Of a stretch of 64,000 nt of DNA, positions 19,491 through 28,569 are shown in pieces. Both the position numbers and the translations under genes were made by a program. The stretch's first letter is position 1. The number at the start of each line of letters is the position of its first letter. The notes under the pieces were generated by a model. The model was not told the origin of the DNA. It did no database searches and saw only the letters and a list, made by a program, of their open reading frames with translations. Source of the stretch: Undibacterium_A arcticum (GTDB lineage: Bacteria > Pseudomonadota > Gammaproteobacteria > Burkholderiales > Burkholderiaceae_D); the NCBI RefSeq assembly GCF_042660705.1, contig NZ_JBHSUQ010000001.1, one strand, 5' to 3'.

Positions 19491-20264
19491 ATGCCCACCG
19501 CACCCCACAAAGTCGCCCTCGTGACCGGCGCCGCCAAGCGCCTCGGCCGCCACATCGCGCTGGCGCTGGTCCAGCGCGGCTGGGACGTGGCCGTGCATTA
19601 CGGCCATTCGCACGCCGAGGCGCAGGCGGTGGTGGCCGAGATCGCCGCGCTGGGACGACGCGCGGTCGCGCTGCACTGCGATCTGCTGGACCAGGCCGCA
19701 TTGCGGCAACTGCTGCCGTGCGCGATTGCGGCGCTGGGGCCGGTGTCGTGCGTGGTCAACAATGCGGCGCTGTTCGATTACGACAGCGCCGAGGATTTTT
19801 CAATCGCACGGCTGGACGCCCACATGCACGTCAATCTGGCCGCGCCGATCGTGCTGGCGCAGGCGCTGCACGCGGCAACGCCGGACGGCGCGCAAGCGGT
19901 GGTGATCAATCTGCTGGACCAGAAACTGTTCAACCTGAACCCGGATTTCCTGTCCTACACGCTGTCGAAAGCCGCGCTGCAGTCCGCCACCACGATGCTG
20001 GCGCAGGCGCTGGCGCCGAAATTGCGGGTGGTCGGCATCGCGCCCGGCATCACGCTGGCATCTAGCGACCAGAGCGGCGCCGACTTTGCCAGCGCCCACC
20101 AGGTAACGCCGCTGGGGCGCTCGTCCAGCGCCGACGATATCGCGGCCGCCGTCTGCTTTCTGGCCGAAGCCGGCGCGATCACCGGCACCACCTTGCTGGT
20201 CGACGGCGGCCAGCACCTGATTCCCTTGCCGCGCGACGTGATGTTCGTCGCCCAGTCCTCTTGA
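19491..20264 (+). CDS. Short-chain dehydrogenase, pteridine reductase (FolM)-like
   Basis: A 257-residue SDR enzyme. The NADP-binding motif TGAAKRLGRHIA (residues 11-22) has the R-L-G variant seen in pteridine and dihydromonapterin reductases. NNAALFDYD and the catalytic YTLSKAAL (Tyr-x3-Lys) follow. The position directly before folB fits reduction of a pterin cofactor. The substrate is inferred from the motif and neighbour. It starts at ATG 19491 after a short AT-rich spacer. Confidence 0.85.
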   Translation: MPTAPHKVALVTGAAKRLGRHIALALVQRGWDVAVHYGHSHAEAQAVVAEIAALGRRAVALHCDLLDQAALRQLLPCAIAALGPVSCVVNNAALFDYDSAEDFSIARLDAHMHVNLAAPIVLAQALHAATPDGAQAVVINLLDQKLFNLNPDFLSYTLSKAALQSATTMLAQALAPKLRVVGIAPGITLASSDQSGADFASAHQVTPLGRSSSADDIAAAVCFLAEAGAITGTTLLVDGGQHLIPLPRDVMFVAQSS

Positions 20265-20287
20265 TCCGTTACCGAAAGACCGCCCCC

Positions 20288-20686
20288 ATGCTCTCCGCCC
20301 TGACCCACCCCAAGCTGGCCGACTGCCGCCGCCTGTTCCTGCGCAATTACGAAGTGCTGATCAATATCGGCGTGCACGATTTTGAAAAGAAGGGCGAGCA
20401 GCGCGTGCTGATCAACGTCGACCTGTATATTCCGCTGGCGTTGTCGACGCCGAAGGACGACCATCTGGCCGAAGTAGTCGATTACGACTTCATGCGGGAG
20501 ACCATCGCGCAGCGCATGGCGCAGGGCCACGTCCACCTGCAGGAAACCCTGTGCGACGACGTCGCGCGCAGCATGCTGGCGCACCCGCAGGTGCGCGCGG
20601 TGCGGGTCTCGACCATGAAGCCGGACGTGTATCCCGATTGCGACGGCGTCGGGGTCGAAGTGTTCAGCATCAAGGCGGACGTTTAA
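20288..20686 (+). CDS. folB: Dihydroneopterin aldolase
   Basis: A 132-residue FolB/FolX-fold protein that converts 7,8-dihydroneopterin to 6-hydroxymethyldihydropterin in folate synthesis. Family features are IGVHDFEKKGEQRVLINVDL with the key Glu, EVVDYDFMRETI, LQETLCDDVARSML and VRVSTMKPDVYPDCDGVGVEV. The start at ATG 20288 lies 23 bases after the SDR stop, so the two genes form a pterin operon. An upstream in-frame ATG overlaps the SDR gene. FolX-type epimerase activity cannot be excluded from sequence. Confidence 0.86.
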   Translation: MLSALTHPKLADCRRLFLRNYEVLINIGVHDFEKKGEQRVLINVDLYIPLALSTPKDDHLAEVVDYDFMRETIAQRMAQGHVHLQETLCDDVARSMLAHPQVRAVRVSTMKPDVYPDCDGVGVEVFSIKADV

Positions 20687-20737
20687 GAAATACAAGCAAG
20701 GCGCTACAGCATGAGGCACCGAAATCTAAATAACGTC

Positions 20738-20850
20738 GTTCCTGCGAACGCAGGAACCCAGCGTCGTTCGTCGATCGACCAACGTCACTGGATTCCCGCT
20801 CGGGCGCAGGCCAGTTTATCCTGAGCCTGCCGAAGGACGGGAATGACACG
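20738..20850. repeat. Intergenic palindromic repeat region between folB and ttcA
   Basis: Contains the perfect palindrome GTTCCTGCGAACGCAGGAAC (20738-20757). Further on is a second inverted pair, GGATTCCCG...CGGGAATGAC, around a CCTGAGCCTGCCGAAGG core. Such sequences resemble the dispersed intergenic repeats common in Burkholderiales genomes. It may end the folB transcript. Confidence 0.5.
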
Positions 20851-20906
20851 GAAGATTTGAGTCACTCAGCCCAGCACCAATACAGCACCAATAACCAGGC
20901 ATCATC

Positions 20907-21899
20907 ATGCAAGTACACACCATCCCATTCGCCACCGAAACGGCCGCACCAGCACAACCGCCTGACGCCGCCAGCCTCAAAAAGGCCGAAAAAACCGCCT
21001 ACGAGAACAACAAGCTGCACAAGCGCCTGTGCCGCCAGGTCGGGCAGGCGATCGGCGACTTCAACATGATCGAGCAAGGCGACAAGGTGATGGTCTGCCT
21101 GTCCGGCGGCAAGGACAGCTACGCGCTGCTCGATATCCTGATGACGCTGCGCGAACGGGCGCCGATCGATTTCGAGATCATCGCGGTCAATCTGGACCAG
21201 AAGCAGCCGAACTTCCCCGAGCATATCCTGCCGGCCTACCTGACCAAGCTCGGCGTGCCGTTCCATATCGAGAACCAGGACACCTACAGCATCGTCAAGC
21301 GCCTGATCCCGGAAGGCAAGACCACCTGCTCGCTGTGCTCGCGACTGCGGCGCGGCATCCTGTACCGGGTCGCCGACGAGTTGGGGGCGACCAAGATCGC
21401 GCTCGGCCATCATCGCGACGACATCCTGGAAACCTTCTTCCTGAACATGTTCTTCGGCGGCAAGCTCAAGGGCATGCCGGCCAAGCTGCAGTCGGACGAC
21501 GGCAAGCACATCGTGATCCGTCCCATGGCGTACGTGAAGGAAGCCGATTCGGCGCGCTACGCCGCGGTCAAGCAGTTCCCGATCATTCCATGCGACCTGT
21601 GCGGCTCGCAGGAAAACCTGCAGCGCAAGCAGATCAAGGGCCTGATGCGCGACTGGGAAAAGCAGTTCCCGGGCCGCGTCGAAAGCATCTTCTCGTCGCT
21701 GTCGACGCTGGTGCCGTCGCATCTGATGGACCAGCAACGCTTCGATTTCGCCGGGCTGAAGGTCGACGGCGTCGCCAATCCGCTGGGCGATATCGCGTTC
21801 GATGACGAGCCGTGTGCCAGCGGCAGCGCTGGCAGCACCGTCTCCAGCATCATCCCGTTGCAGCGCGCCGCTGCCAATGCCGATACCGACGCCGACTAA
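20907..21899 (+). CDS. ttcA: tRNA 2-thiocytidine biosynthesis protein TtcA
   Basis: A 330-residue enzyme that thiolates C32 of certain tRNAs, using ATP and a [4Fe-4S] cluster. The PP-loop motif is SGGKDSYALLDIL near residue 69. The cluster cysteines are in TTCSLCSRLRRG and IPCDLCGSQ. GHHRDDILETFFLNMFFGGKLKGMPAKL is characteristic of the family. The C-terminal 40 residues (serine/alanine-rich) are variable. rsuA follows four bases after the stop, so the two RNA-modification genes are probably co-transcribed. Confidence 0.94.
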   Translation: MQVHTIPFATETAAPAQPPDAASLKKAEKTAYENNKLHKRLCRQVGQAIGDFNMIEQGDKVMVCLSGGKDSYALLDILMTLRERAPIDFEIIAVNLDQKQPNFPEHILPAYLTKLGVPFHIENQDTYSIVKRLIPEGKTTCSLCSRLRRGILYRVADELGATKIALGHHRDDILETFFLNMFFGGKLKGMPAKLQSDDGKHIVIRPMAYVKEADSARYAAVKQFPIIPCDLCGSQENLQRKQIKGLMRDWEKQFPGRVESIFSSLSTLVPSHLMDQQRFDFAGLKVDGVANPLGDIAFDDEPCASGSAGSTVSSIIPLQRAAANADTDAD

Positions 21900-21903
21900 G
21901 CCG

Positions 21904-22620
21904 ATGCCATTACTCAGCCTGGAAAAAATCCTGCACAGTCAGGGCTTCGGCAGTCGCAAGCTGTGCCGGATCATGGTCTTCAACGGCCGCGTCACGATCG
22001 CCGGCGCGCTCTGCGACGACCCGCAGCGTGAAATCGAGACCGACCGTTTTCAATTCGAGGTCGATGGCCAGCGCTGGCAATACCGCCAGCACGTCTATCT
22101 GGCGATGAACAAGCCGCTGGGCGTCGAATGCTCGCACCAGCCGCAACACCACCCGAGCGTGTACCGGCTGCTGCCGCCGCAACTAGTCGAGCGCGGCGTG
22201 CAATGCGTCGGCCGGCTCGACCAGGACACCACCGGCGTGCTGCTGTTCTCGGACGACGGCGCCTTCATCCACGCCTACAGCGCGCCGAAGAAAAAAGTGC
22301 CGAAGGTGTATCAGGTCACCACCAAGCATCCGATTCAGCACGAGCTGATCGCCGCGCTGCTGAGCGGGGTGCAATTGCGCGACGAACCGGCACCGATCGC
22401 GGCCGCCGGCTGCGCGCAAATCACCGAGAATGTGCTGCATCTGACCATCGCCGAAGGCAAGTACCACCAAGTCAAGCGGATGATCGCCGCGGCCGGCAAC
22501 CGGGTCGACGGCTTGCATCGGATCGCGGTCGGTGGCTACGCGCTCGATCCCGCGCTGAATCCGGGCGAGTTCAGCTGGCTGGAGCCCGGCGATCTGGAAA
22601 AAATCGGGCAGTATGCCTAA
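21904..22620 (+). CDS. rsuA: 16S rRNA pseudouridine 516 synthase
   Basis: A 238-residue enzyme. An N-terminal S4 domain (LEKILHSQGFGSRKLCRIMVFNGRVTI) is followed by the catalytic domain with GRLDQDTTGVLLFSDDG, where the Asp is the nucleophile. YQVTTKHP, EGKYHQVKRMIAAAGNRV and LHRIAVGGYAL are typical RsuA blocks. The start is the ATG at 21904, just after ttcA. The paralogue RluE is less likely because of the intact S4 domain and the lack of its signature. Confidence 0.88.
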   Translation: MPLLSLEKILHSQGFGSRKLCRIMVFNGRVTIAGALCDDPQREIETDRFQFEVDGQRWQYRQHVYLAMNKPLGVECSHQPQHHPSVYRLLPPQLVERGVQCVGRLDQDTTGVLLFSDDGAFIHAYSAPKKKVPKVYQVTTKHPIQHELIAALLSGVQLRDEPAPIAAAGCAQITENVLHLTIAEGKYHQVKRMIAAAGNRVDGLHRIAVGGYALDPALNPGEFSWLEPGDLEKIGQYA

Positions 22621-22765
22621 AAATAGAGGCAATCCCGCCGGTGTTATTGCGCCTGCGTAAAATACACCGGCGAGTATTTATCAAGCGCCGGGCGCCGCTG
22701 GCGGCCGCATCATGGCAAGCGCGTCAACGTCGTCACCGTCTTCATCTTCCATCGAGAACCGTCCC

Positions 22766-23410
22766 ATGCTAGTCATCACCATCAAACAAGGCAAAGAAAA
22801 GAGCTTGCTCGAGCGCCAGCCCTGGATTTACGCCTCCGCCGTTGAGCGGGTCGATGGCAAGCCGTTTGAAAAAATGAAATCGGGCGCGACCGCGCTGGTG
22901 CAATCATCGTCCGGCCAGTTCCTGGCGCGCGCCGCGCACAGCCCGAAATCGCAAATCCGCGCCCGCGTCTGGAGCTTTGATCAACACGAACCGATCGATC
23001 ACGCGCTGATCAAGCGCCGCGTGCAGGCCGCGGTCAGCGCGCGCGGCGTTGGCGTTGGCACAACCAAAGCCGCTACCAAACCCCACCTGCAGTTAATTAC
23101 CGGCGAAGCGGATGGCTTGCCCGGCCTGCTGGTCGACTGGTACGGCGGCGCCAACGGCTATTTGATCTGCCAATTCCAGGCTGCCGGCGTCGACGCCTGG
23201 AAGGTCACCATCGTGCAGGCGCTGATGGCGGCCACCGGCTGTCGCAACGTGTACGAGCGGGCCGATGAATTGATACGCAAGGGCGAAGGACTGCCGGTGG
23301 TCTCGGGCGCACTGGCTGGCGATGAGCCGCCGGACGCGATGCCGCTGACCGAGAAAGGCGTGCGCTATTCGCTCGACCTCAAGACCGGGGACAAGACAAA
23401 ATTCAGATAG
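22766..23410 (+). pseudogene. rlmI: 23S rRNA m5C1962 methyltransferase RlmI, C-terminal domain missing
   Basis: The first 205 residues match the RlmI family: the PUA domain (ITIKQGKEKSLLERQPWIYASAVERVDG) and the following EEHEC-type domain (LQLITGEADGLPGLLVDWYGG, RNVYERAD). The frame stops at LDLKTGDKTKFR, exactly where family members continue into the SAM-binding Rossmann domain. About half the usual ~400 residues is absent and no remnant is visible downstream; the next 60 bases lead into a GNAT gene on the other strand. A deletion or recombination, not a simple frameshift, is indicated. The protein would lack its methyltransferase active site. Confidence 0.75.
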
Positions 23411-23473
23411 TGGTTCAGCCGGACGACTGAAGCGCCGAGAACGTGTCGGCGCGATCAGCGCAGATGACAGTGG

Positions 23474-24034
23474 CTAGACCGCCGCACAGGACGTTTCCCA
23501 CACCGGATTCAGCAATGAATAGATTCGGAAATGTCCCGGCCGTCCGCGCACCATACGAAAACAACGCAACACGCCTTCAAACGCAAACCCGCGCTTTTCC
23601 AGGACCCGTATGGATTGGTGGTTTGATTCCAGCGCCGTGGCCTGAATCCGGACAAAGCCCAGGTTCTGGAACGCCCACTCGACGACCGCCTTGCACACCG
23701 CAGGTCCGATGCCGCGACCCCAATAGGCGGGTGCCATATCGTAAGCGAGTTCAGCGGTGCGATGAACATCTGAAATGCTATGGAAACCGATGGTGCCGAT
23801 CATCGAGCCGGAGTTGTCGTCGACGATTGCCAGGCGTATCTGCGAAGTCGCGGCATCAGATTCAAACGCGTCGAACATGAGCGATAGCTCGTCGACACCG
23901 TTAATGCTCCAGCTCGTATGCTCAATCGCCAACGGGTTGGACAAATATTGATACCAGTCGTCGGCGTCGCTGCGTCGCAATTGGCGCAGCGAAATTCCTG
24001 CGTACCCGGATTTTGGCGGTTCAGTAATTTGCAT
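23474..24034 (-). CDS. GNAT family N-acetyltransferase
   Basis: A 186-residue protein of the RimJ/RimL type. It has the typical opening (GISLRQLRRSDADDWYQYLSNP), the central strand IRLAIVDDNSGSMIGTIGFHSI, the acetyl-CoA loop MAPAYWGRGIGPAVCKAVVEWAFQ, and IRVLEKRGFAFEGVLR at the C-terminus. The substrate is unknown; candidates are ribosomal-protein N-termini or small amines. It is convergent with the truncated rlmI. Confidence 0.82.
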   Translation of the reverse strand: MQITEPPKSGYAGISLRQLRRSDADDWYQYLSNPLAIEHTSWSINGVDELSLMFDAFESDAATSQIRLAIVDDNSGSMIGTIGFHSISDVHRTAELAYDMAPAYWGRGIGPAVCKAVVEWAFQNLGFVRIQATALESNHQSIRVLEKRGFAFEGVLRCFRMVRGRPGHFRIYSLLNPVWETSCAAV

Positions 24035-24117
24035 ATCATTTCGATTAGATTTTGATTCGAATGGCTAAACATTCAGTCCTGCGTATTCTCGGATCATAAA
24101 TCCCGCACCACTGTGCA

Positions 24118-24324
24118 TCAGTCGCGCCACAGAACCACAGCGGCACACAGGCCGGCCCCGATCAGGTACAACAGCCAGAGCTGCGACACGAAATACGGAT
24201 ACGCCATCAAGCCGACGCCGATCGCCATCGGCCGCCACAGCACCTGCTTCTTGCCATACACAAAGACGGCGAAGCCGATGATGCCGAACAACATGGACGC
24301 GAACAAGGAGGCGGGGTCGGGCAT
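24118..24324 (-). CDS. Small conserved membrane protein
   Basis: A 68-residue protein starting MPDPASLFASMLFGIIGFAVFVYGKKQ. Two or three hydrophobic helices surround a KKQ...WRPM loop (VLWRPMAIGVGLMAYPYFVSQLWLLYLIGAGLCAAVVL). I recognise no named family. A longer in-frame start would add 28 residues with four cysteines but seems less natural before the helix. Confidence 0.6.
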   Translation of the reverse strand: MPDPASLFASMLFGIIGFAVFVYGKKQVLWRPMAIGVGLMAYPYFVSQLWLLYLIGAGLCAAVVLWRD

Positions 24325-24424
24325 GAATTCCAATCGATCAGTGCTGCCACAGCGCGTACAGGCAAAGCGCATGCACGCGGCAACCGTCCAATTGTAGCGG
24401 CATGCCACTAGACCAGGCGCAAGC

Positions 24425-25306
24425 TCAGGCCGACCGATACTCGCGCTGCCGCATCCACTTGGTGGCGATCCATTTCTCGCCCTTGGTCACGGGATTGCCG
24501 CCGTGATAGGTCCGCGGGTCGAGCTGGTTTTTTGAGTTGCTGTAGGAGAAATATACGGCGCTTCCCTGCACCGGCGTGACGGTCAGGCCCAGCTCGGGGA
24601 AGATGGTGGCGCCGCCCTCCTCAACTTCGTTTAGATAAATGATCAGGGTCGCGACGCGTTGGCCGCCAATCGCGATGTGCTGCGCGCTGCCGGGCTGGTC
24701 GGGCGGGAAGTAGTCGTAGTGCGGCTTGTATTCGCCGCCGATCTGGTAATTGAGGATTTGCAGGCCTTCGCCGTTGACCACCGGCATCTGCATTAGTTGG
24801 GCGATGCGCTGGTCCAGTTTGGCGATGAGCGGGGTCTCGTTGAGCGCAAAGAAGGTGCCGCTGCTGGTGCGATCGGCATGCCATTCGGCTTTTCCGGTTT
24901 GTTCGTCGACCGTGGTCGAGCGCGCCAGCTTGCTTTGCGACAACGCGATCAGCTGCTCGCATTCTTCTTTGCTCAGCACATTGCCGAACACCATCAGATG
25001 CGGCTGCGCCAGGGACATCTGCAGGCCGATGGTATGGCCGTCGATCGTGATGCTGTTGCCCGGCTGCGGGCCCATTTTTTCGTATTGATACTGGGTGGCA
25101 GCGCTGGACTTGGCGGCGGCGGCTGCCGGTGCCGGTGCAGCGCGCTTTTGCAGCAGATAGCCGGGCAGGCGCGATTCCACCTCGTAAGTCGCCTGTCCGC
25201 GCTCGAAGCGATGCTGGACCAGGGTGTCGATCAGGGTCTGCGGCGGCACGCCGCGCTCGATGTTTTCTGCGATCCAGCGGATCCACTCGGGTGGCATGGG
25301 GTTCAC
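24425..25306 (-). CDS. 2-oxoglutarate/Fe(II) oxygenase, prolyl 4-hydroxylase-like
   Basis: A 293-residue protein. The C-terminal 180 residues form a P4Hc double-stranded beta-helix with the iron triad: HYD in EYKPHYDYFPP, the distal His in DPRTYHGGNPV, and the 2-oxoglutarate-binding Lys in TKGEKWIATKWMR. NVLSKEECEQLIALSQSKLARSTTVD is the usual start of this domain. The N-terminal 60 residues include an alanine-rich linker. Bacterial homologues hydroxylate prolines in targets such as EF-Tu, but the substrate here is unknown. Confidence 0.85.
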   Translation of the reverse strand: MNPMPPEWIRWIAENIERGVPPQTLIDTLVQHRFERGQATYEVESRLPGYLLQKRAAPAPAAAAAKSSAATQYQYEKMGPQPGNSITIDGHTIGLQMSLAQPHLMVFGNVLSKEECEQLIALSQSKLARSTTVDEQTGKAEWHADRTSSGTFFALNETPLIAKLDQRIAQLMQMPVVNGEGLQILNYQIGGEYKPHYDYFPPDQPGSAQHIAIGGQRVATLIIYLNEVEEGGATIFPELGLTVTPVQGSAVYFSYSNSKNQLDPRTYHGGNPVTKGEKWIATKWMRQREYRSA

Positions 25307-25520
25307 ATTTTCTCCTTGAGGCCTTGCGCGATCGCCGATCGCAAGCTTAGCGCGGCTGACGTTGGCACAACATTATCGCCTAGCGGTGCGTCGATCCGCC
25401 CGCCAAGGTCGAGGCCGGCAACCGCACACACCGTAACTTTGCAACCCTTTGTAACTGGCGTAGTTTTTTTGTCTGCTCAATCGTTCTAATGCTGTATACC
25501 CCATTTTGATTGGAATCATC

Positions 25521-25745
25521 ATGAACTTGCGCACCCTCACCCTGCTTGCAGTTGCCGCCGCGACAATAGGCTTGTCCGGATGTGTCGTGGTACCGGCCCG
25601 TGGTTACGGCGGTTATGGCGGTTATGGCGGTCCAGGCTATGCGGTCGAACCGGCGCCGGTGGCGGTCTATCCCGCGCCCTATCCCTATTATGGCGGCTAT
25701 GGCGGCGGCGGCTACGTCCAGTTTGGCGGTCGCTGGCATCGCTAG
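25521..25745 (+). CDS. Small glycine/tyrosine-rich lipoprotein
   Basis: A 74-residue protein with a lipoprotein signal: MNLRTLTLLAVAAATIGLSGCVVVP, with lipobox LSGC and mature Cys at 21. The mature part is a low-complexity chain of GYGG and YP repeats ending in FGGRWHR. It would sit in the outer or inner membrane envelope. Many proteobacteria carry such small YXGG lipoproteins, with no assigned function. Confidence 0.72.
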   Translation: MNLRTLTLLAVAAATIGLSGCVVVPARGYGGYGGYGGPGYAVEPAPVAVYPAPYPYYGGYGGGGYVQFGGRWHR

Positions 25746-25842
25746 ATCCCGCCGATAGGGTCCACTATGGTGCTTGCAGGCAACCCTAATGATGCTACAG
25801 TGCGTTTTTTTTCGGCGGTCACCACATTAGAGGTAAGAGTCC

Positions 25843-27987
25843 ATGATGGTCAAATTTGTTCGCAACACACTGGCGCTGCTGGCTTTGGCGCTGGTGGCCG
25901 GCGCAGCGCTGGCCGATCCAAGCGGCCGGGTCGGGCGGATTTCTTACCTTTATGGCCAGGTCGATTTCCGCAGCACCTATGACGATGAAGCGGCGGCGGC
26001 GGTGCTGAACTGGCCACTGACGTCGCAAAACGTGATGACCACGGCGCCGGGTGCGCGCGCCGAGTTGCGGGTCGGGTCGACCGCGATCCGTATCGATGCC
26101 GATTCCGAGCTGGAAATCGCGCAACTCGACGACGACCATTTGCGGCTGCGGCTGATGCACGGCAGCGCCAATGTGCGGGTCAGGAATCGCGACCTGGCGG
26201 ACGACTTCGAATTGCGCACGCCGCAAGGCTTGGTGCTGCTGTCCGGTCCGGCGCTCTTCCGAATCGACGCCGAACGGGCGCCCGACACCACCACCGTCGG
26301 GGTGTTTTCCGGCGCGATCCGCTTCGATAACGATGGCAACAGCCTGACGGTGCCGGCCGGCCGCCAGCTCGAGTTCGCCGCGGGCAATATGCGCGTCGGT
26401 GGCCTGCAGCGCGACGCCTTCGACGACTGGGCGCTGGCACGCGATCAGCGTGAAGAGCAATCGCCATCGCTGCGTTATGTGTCGCCAGAAACCACCGGCT
26501 ATGAAGAACTGGACAACTACGGCAGCTGGCAAGCAAGCAGCGACTATGGCCCGGTCTGGTATCCGAATACGGTGCCTGCCGGCTGGACCCCGTATCAGAG
26601 CGGGCGCTGGACTTGGGTCGAGCCGTGGGGCTGGACCTGGGTCGACAACGCGCCCTGGGGCTATGCGCCAACCCATTATGGCCGCTGGGCATTTGTCGGG
26701 AATCGCTGGTGCTGGGCGCCGGGATCGGTGACGGCAAGGCCGGTGTGGGCCCCGGCGCTGGTCGGCTGGGTCGGCGGCAGCAACTGGCGAGTATCGTTTT
26801 CTGGTGGCGCGGCCCCGGCGGTCGGCTGGTTCCCGCTGGCGCCGCGCGAGGTGTTCGTGCCGAGTTACAGCGTGTCGCCGACCTATGTGCGGCGAGTCAA
26901 CATCTCGCATGTCACCAATATCAATACCATCACTAATGTCACCAACTTCACCAACGTCAATGGCGGCGCCCATCCGCCGCAAGTCCACTACCAGAACCGC
27001 GATGTGCGCGACGCAGTGACGGTAGTGCCGCATGCTGAATTCGAACGGGGCCGGCGCAGTGTCCCGGTGACGCCGATACCGGCGCGCCTGATCGATCCGC
27101 GACAGCTGCAACAGGCGCCGACCAGTGCGATCGCTGCATTGCCGCGCGACCAGCATTTCCAGCCAAGGGCCAATCTGCGCACGCCCGATCCGGTGTTGGT
27201 GCCGCGCGAGCGCCGCTATGGGCAACAACCGCCGCTGCAGCCGCAACTACTGCAACCACAGCAGCCACAGGCGGTGCAGCCATCACCGATGCAGCGCTCA
27301 CAGACCCCAACGCAGCAACTGCCACCGCCGGTCGCGCCGACGACGCCGTCTAACTGGCGCGCTCAGCCAAGACAAGAACCGTCGCAGGGCAACTCCGAGC
27401 CGATACATCCGCAACAACGAGCGGTCCAGCCGGCGCCGGCAGCGGCGCCGGGGCAAGTGCAGGCGCCGCTGCAACCACGGCCGGGACCGTCGAGTCCGAC
27501 GCCAGGCTGGCGTGAACGCGCACCCGATCGTGCCGAACGCGGCACGCCGGATGAGAACCGCAGCCATCGTCCGGAGCGGCCGATGGCACCACAGCAACCA
27601 CAGCTCCAGAACCGGGTCGAGCCGGCACGTCAGGCACCACCGCCTGCTGCGGTGGCGGCGCCGGTCGCAGTGCCGTTGAGTCCGACGCCAGGCTGGCGTG
27701 AACGCGCACCCGATCGTGCCGAACGCGGCACGCCGGATGAGAACCGCGGCCGTCGTCCGGAGCGGCCGATGGCACCACAGCAACCACAGCTCCAGAACCG
27801 GGTCGAACCGGCGCGTCAGGCACCACCGCCTGCTGCGGTGGCGGCGCCGGTCGCAGTGCCGCAACCGGTGCGTATCGAAAACCGTGTGGCACCGGAATCC
27901 CGCCAGCGCCAGCGCGACAGCAACAGCAAGGACGACGAACACGGTCGCCGGCCAGAACGCGGCGATCCGCGCAATCAGCTGCAATAA
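25843..27987 (+). CDS. Secreted FecR-domain protein with proline-rich repeat tail (DUF6600-like)
   Basis: A 714-residue exported protein. A signal peptide (MMVKFVRNTLALLALALVAGAALA) precedes a FecR-like domain (about 30-180: SGRVGRISYLYGQVDF, LTSQNVMTTAPGARAELRVGSTAIRI). A tryptophan-rich block at about 220-330 has repeated YNTVPAGWTPYQSGRWTWVEPWGWTW motifs as in DUF6600 proteins. From about 400 the chain is P/Q/R-rich and contains two copies of a 62-residue repeat (SPTPGWRERAPDRAERGTPDENR...). It is probably periplasmic or surface exposed. It is not a TonB-type FecR regulator because no anti-sigma N-terminus or sigma gene is present. Confidence 0.75.
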   Translation: MMVKFVRNTLALLALALVAGAALADPSGRVGRISYLYGQVDFRSTYDDEAAAAVLNWPLTSQNVMTTAPGARAELRVGSTAIRIDADSELEIAQLDDDHLRLRLMHGSANVRVRNRDLADDFELRTPQGLVLLSGPALFRIDAERAPDTTTVGVFSGAIRFDNDGNSLTVPAGRQLEFAAGNMRVGGLQRDAFDDWALARDQREEQSPSLRYVSPETTGYEELDNYGSWQASSDYGPVWYPNTVPAGWTPYQSGRWTWVEPWGWTWVDNAPWGYAPTHYGRWAFVGNRWCWAPGSVTARPVWAPALVGWVGGSNWRVSFSGGAAPAVGWFPLAPREVFVPSYSVSPTYVRRVNISHVTNINTITNVTNFTNVNGGAHPPQVHYQNRDVRDAVTVVPHAEFERGRRSVPVTPIPARLIDPRQLQQAPTSAIAALPRDQHFQPRANLRTPDPVLVPRERRYGQQPPLQPQLLQPQQPQAVQPSPMQRSQTPTQQLPPPVAPTTPSNWRAQPRQEPSQGNSEPIHPQQRAVQPAPAAAPGQVQAPLQPRPGPSSPTPGWRERAPDRAERGTPDENRSHRPERPMAPQQPQLQNRVEPARQAPPPAAVAAPVAVPLSPTPGWRERAPDRAERGTPDENRGRRPERPMAPQQPQLQNRVEPARQAPPPAAVAAPVAVPQPVRIENRVAPESRQRQRDSNSKDDEHGRRPERGDPRNQLQ
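27492..27863 (+). repeat. Two tandem copies of a 186-base in-frame repeat
   Basis: Units at 27492-27677 and 27678-27863 are nearly identical, differing at only a few bases such as AGCCAT/GGCCGT. Each encodes 62 residues, beginning SPTPGWRERAPDRAERG and ending PPPAAVAAPVAVP. The high identity implies a recent duplication or ongoing unequal crossover. Confidence 0.92.
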
Positions 27988-28006
27988 GCCAGGCGCAACG
28001 ATCGCC

Positions 28007-28041
28007 ATGCCGCCCGCACCAGCGCCGGGCGGCATTTTTTT
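28007..28041 (+). terminator. Rho-independent terminator of the FecR-domain gene
   Basis: A perfect 10-bp stem (ATGCCGCCCG/CGGGCGGCAT) with a 9-base loop is followed by seven T's, 20 bases after the stop codon. Confidence 0.9.
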
Positions 28042-28569
28042 GTGACAGCCCCTCGCCCGAAATTAATCAGGGAGCGCCAAAGCGACGCCGGCGATAGGCG
28101 CCTTGCTGCAACGCCGATGCACTGCCACGGTTCGCTGTCCGGTAGCGGCCAACTTCCGCTGCGCCGCCAGCACATTGAAATCCTAGTAGGGCAATCGCAC
28201 GAAGAACCACATGAACATTGGTGCTGCCGGGTTTAGTTCCCTCCCCTCCTTCGACAAGCTCAGGACATGCTTGCAGGGGAGGGTTAGGGGCGGAGCAGGG
28301 AATTCAGGAGGCATGCCTCCTGCCTGCGAAGCGGTATCCGCCTGCAAGCGGATATGCGCACTGCAAGTGGGGGTAGTGCTGTCGATGAATGATGCATGTT
28401 GCCGATCGACCATCCTACCCCCATCCCAACCCTCCCCCTTCAAGGGGGAAGGGGCGAGAAGCTCTAGCCTGCACCGATCTTCATACAATCGCCCTGGAAA
28501 TCATCGCGATTCGCCCAAGCGCGGCTGATGCGCATGTTAAAATTTTTTATTATTTTCAACTAATTCCCT
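28042..28569. other. Repeat-containing spacer before glmU
   Basis: No supportable gene. It holds pyrimidine/purine-rich inverted segments (CTCCCCTCCTTCGACAAGCTC near 28248 and CCCTCCCCCTTCAAGGGGGAAGGGG near 28430) and the pair GCGGTATCCGCCTGCAAGCGGATATGC near 28331. These resemble dispersed intergenic repeats. The last 60 bases are AT-rich and probably contain the glmU promoter. Confidence 0.5.
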
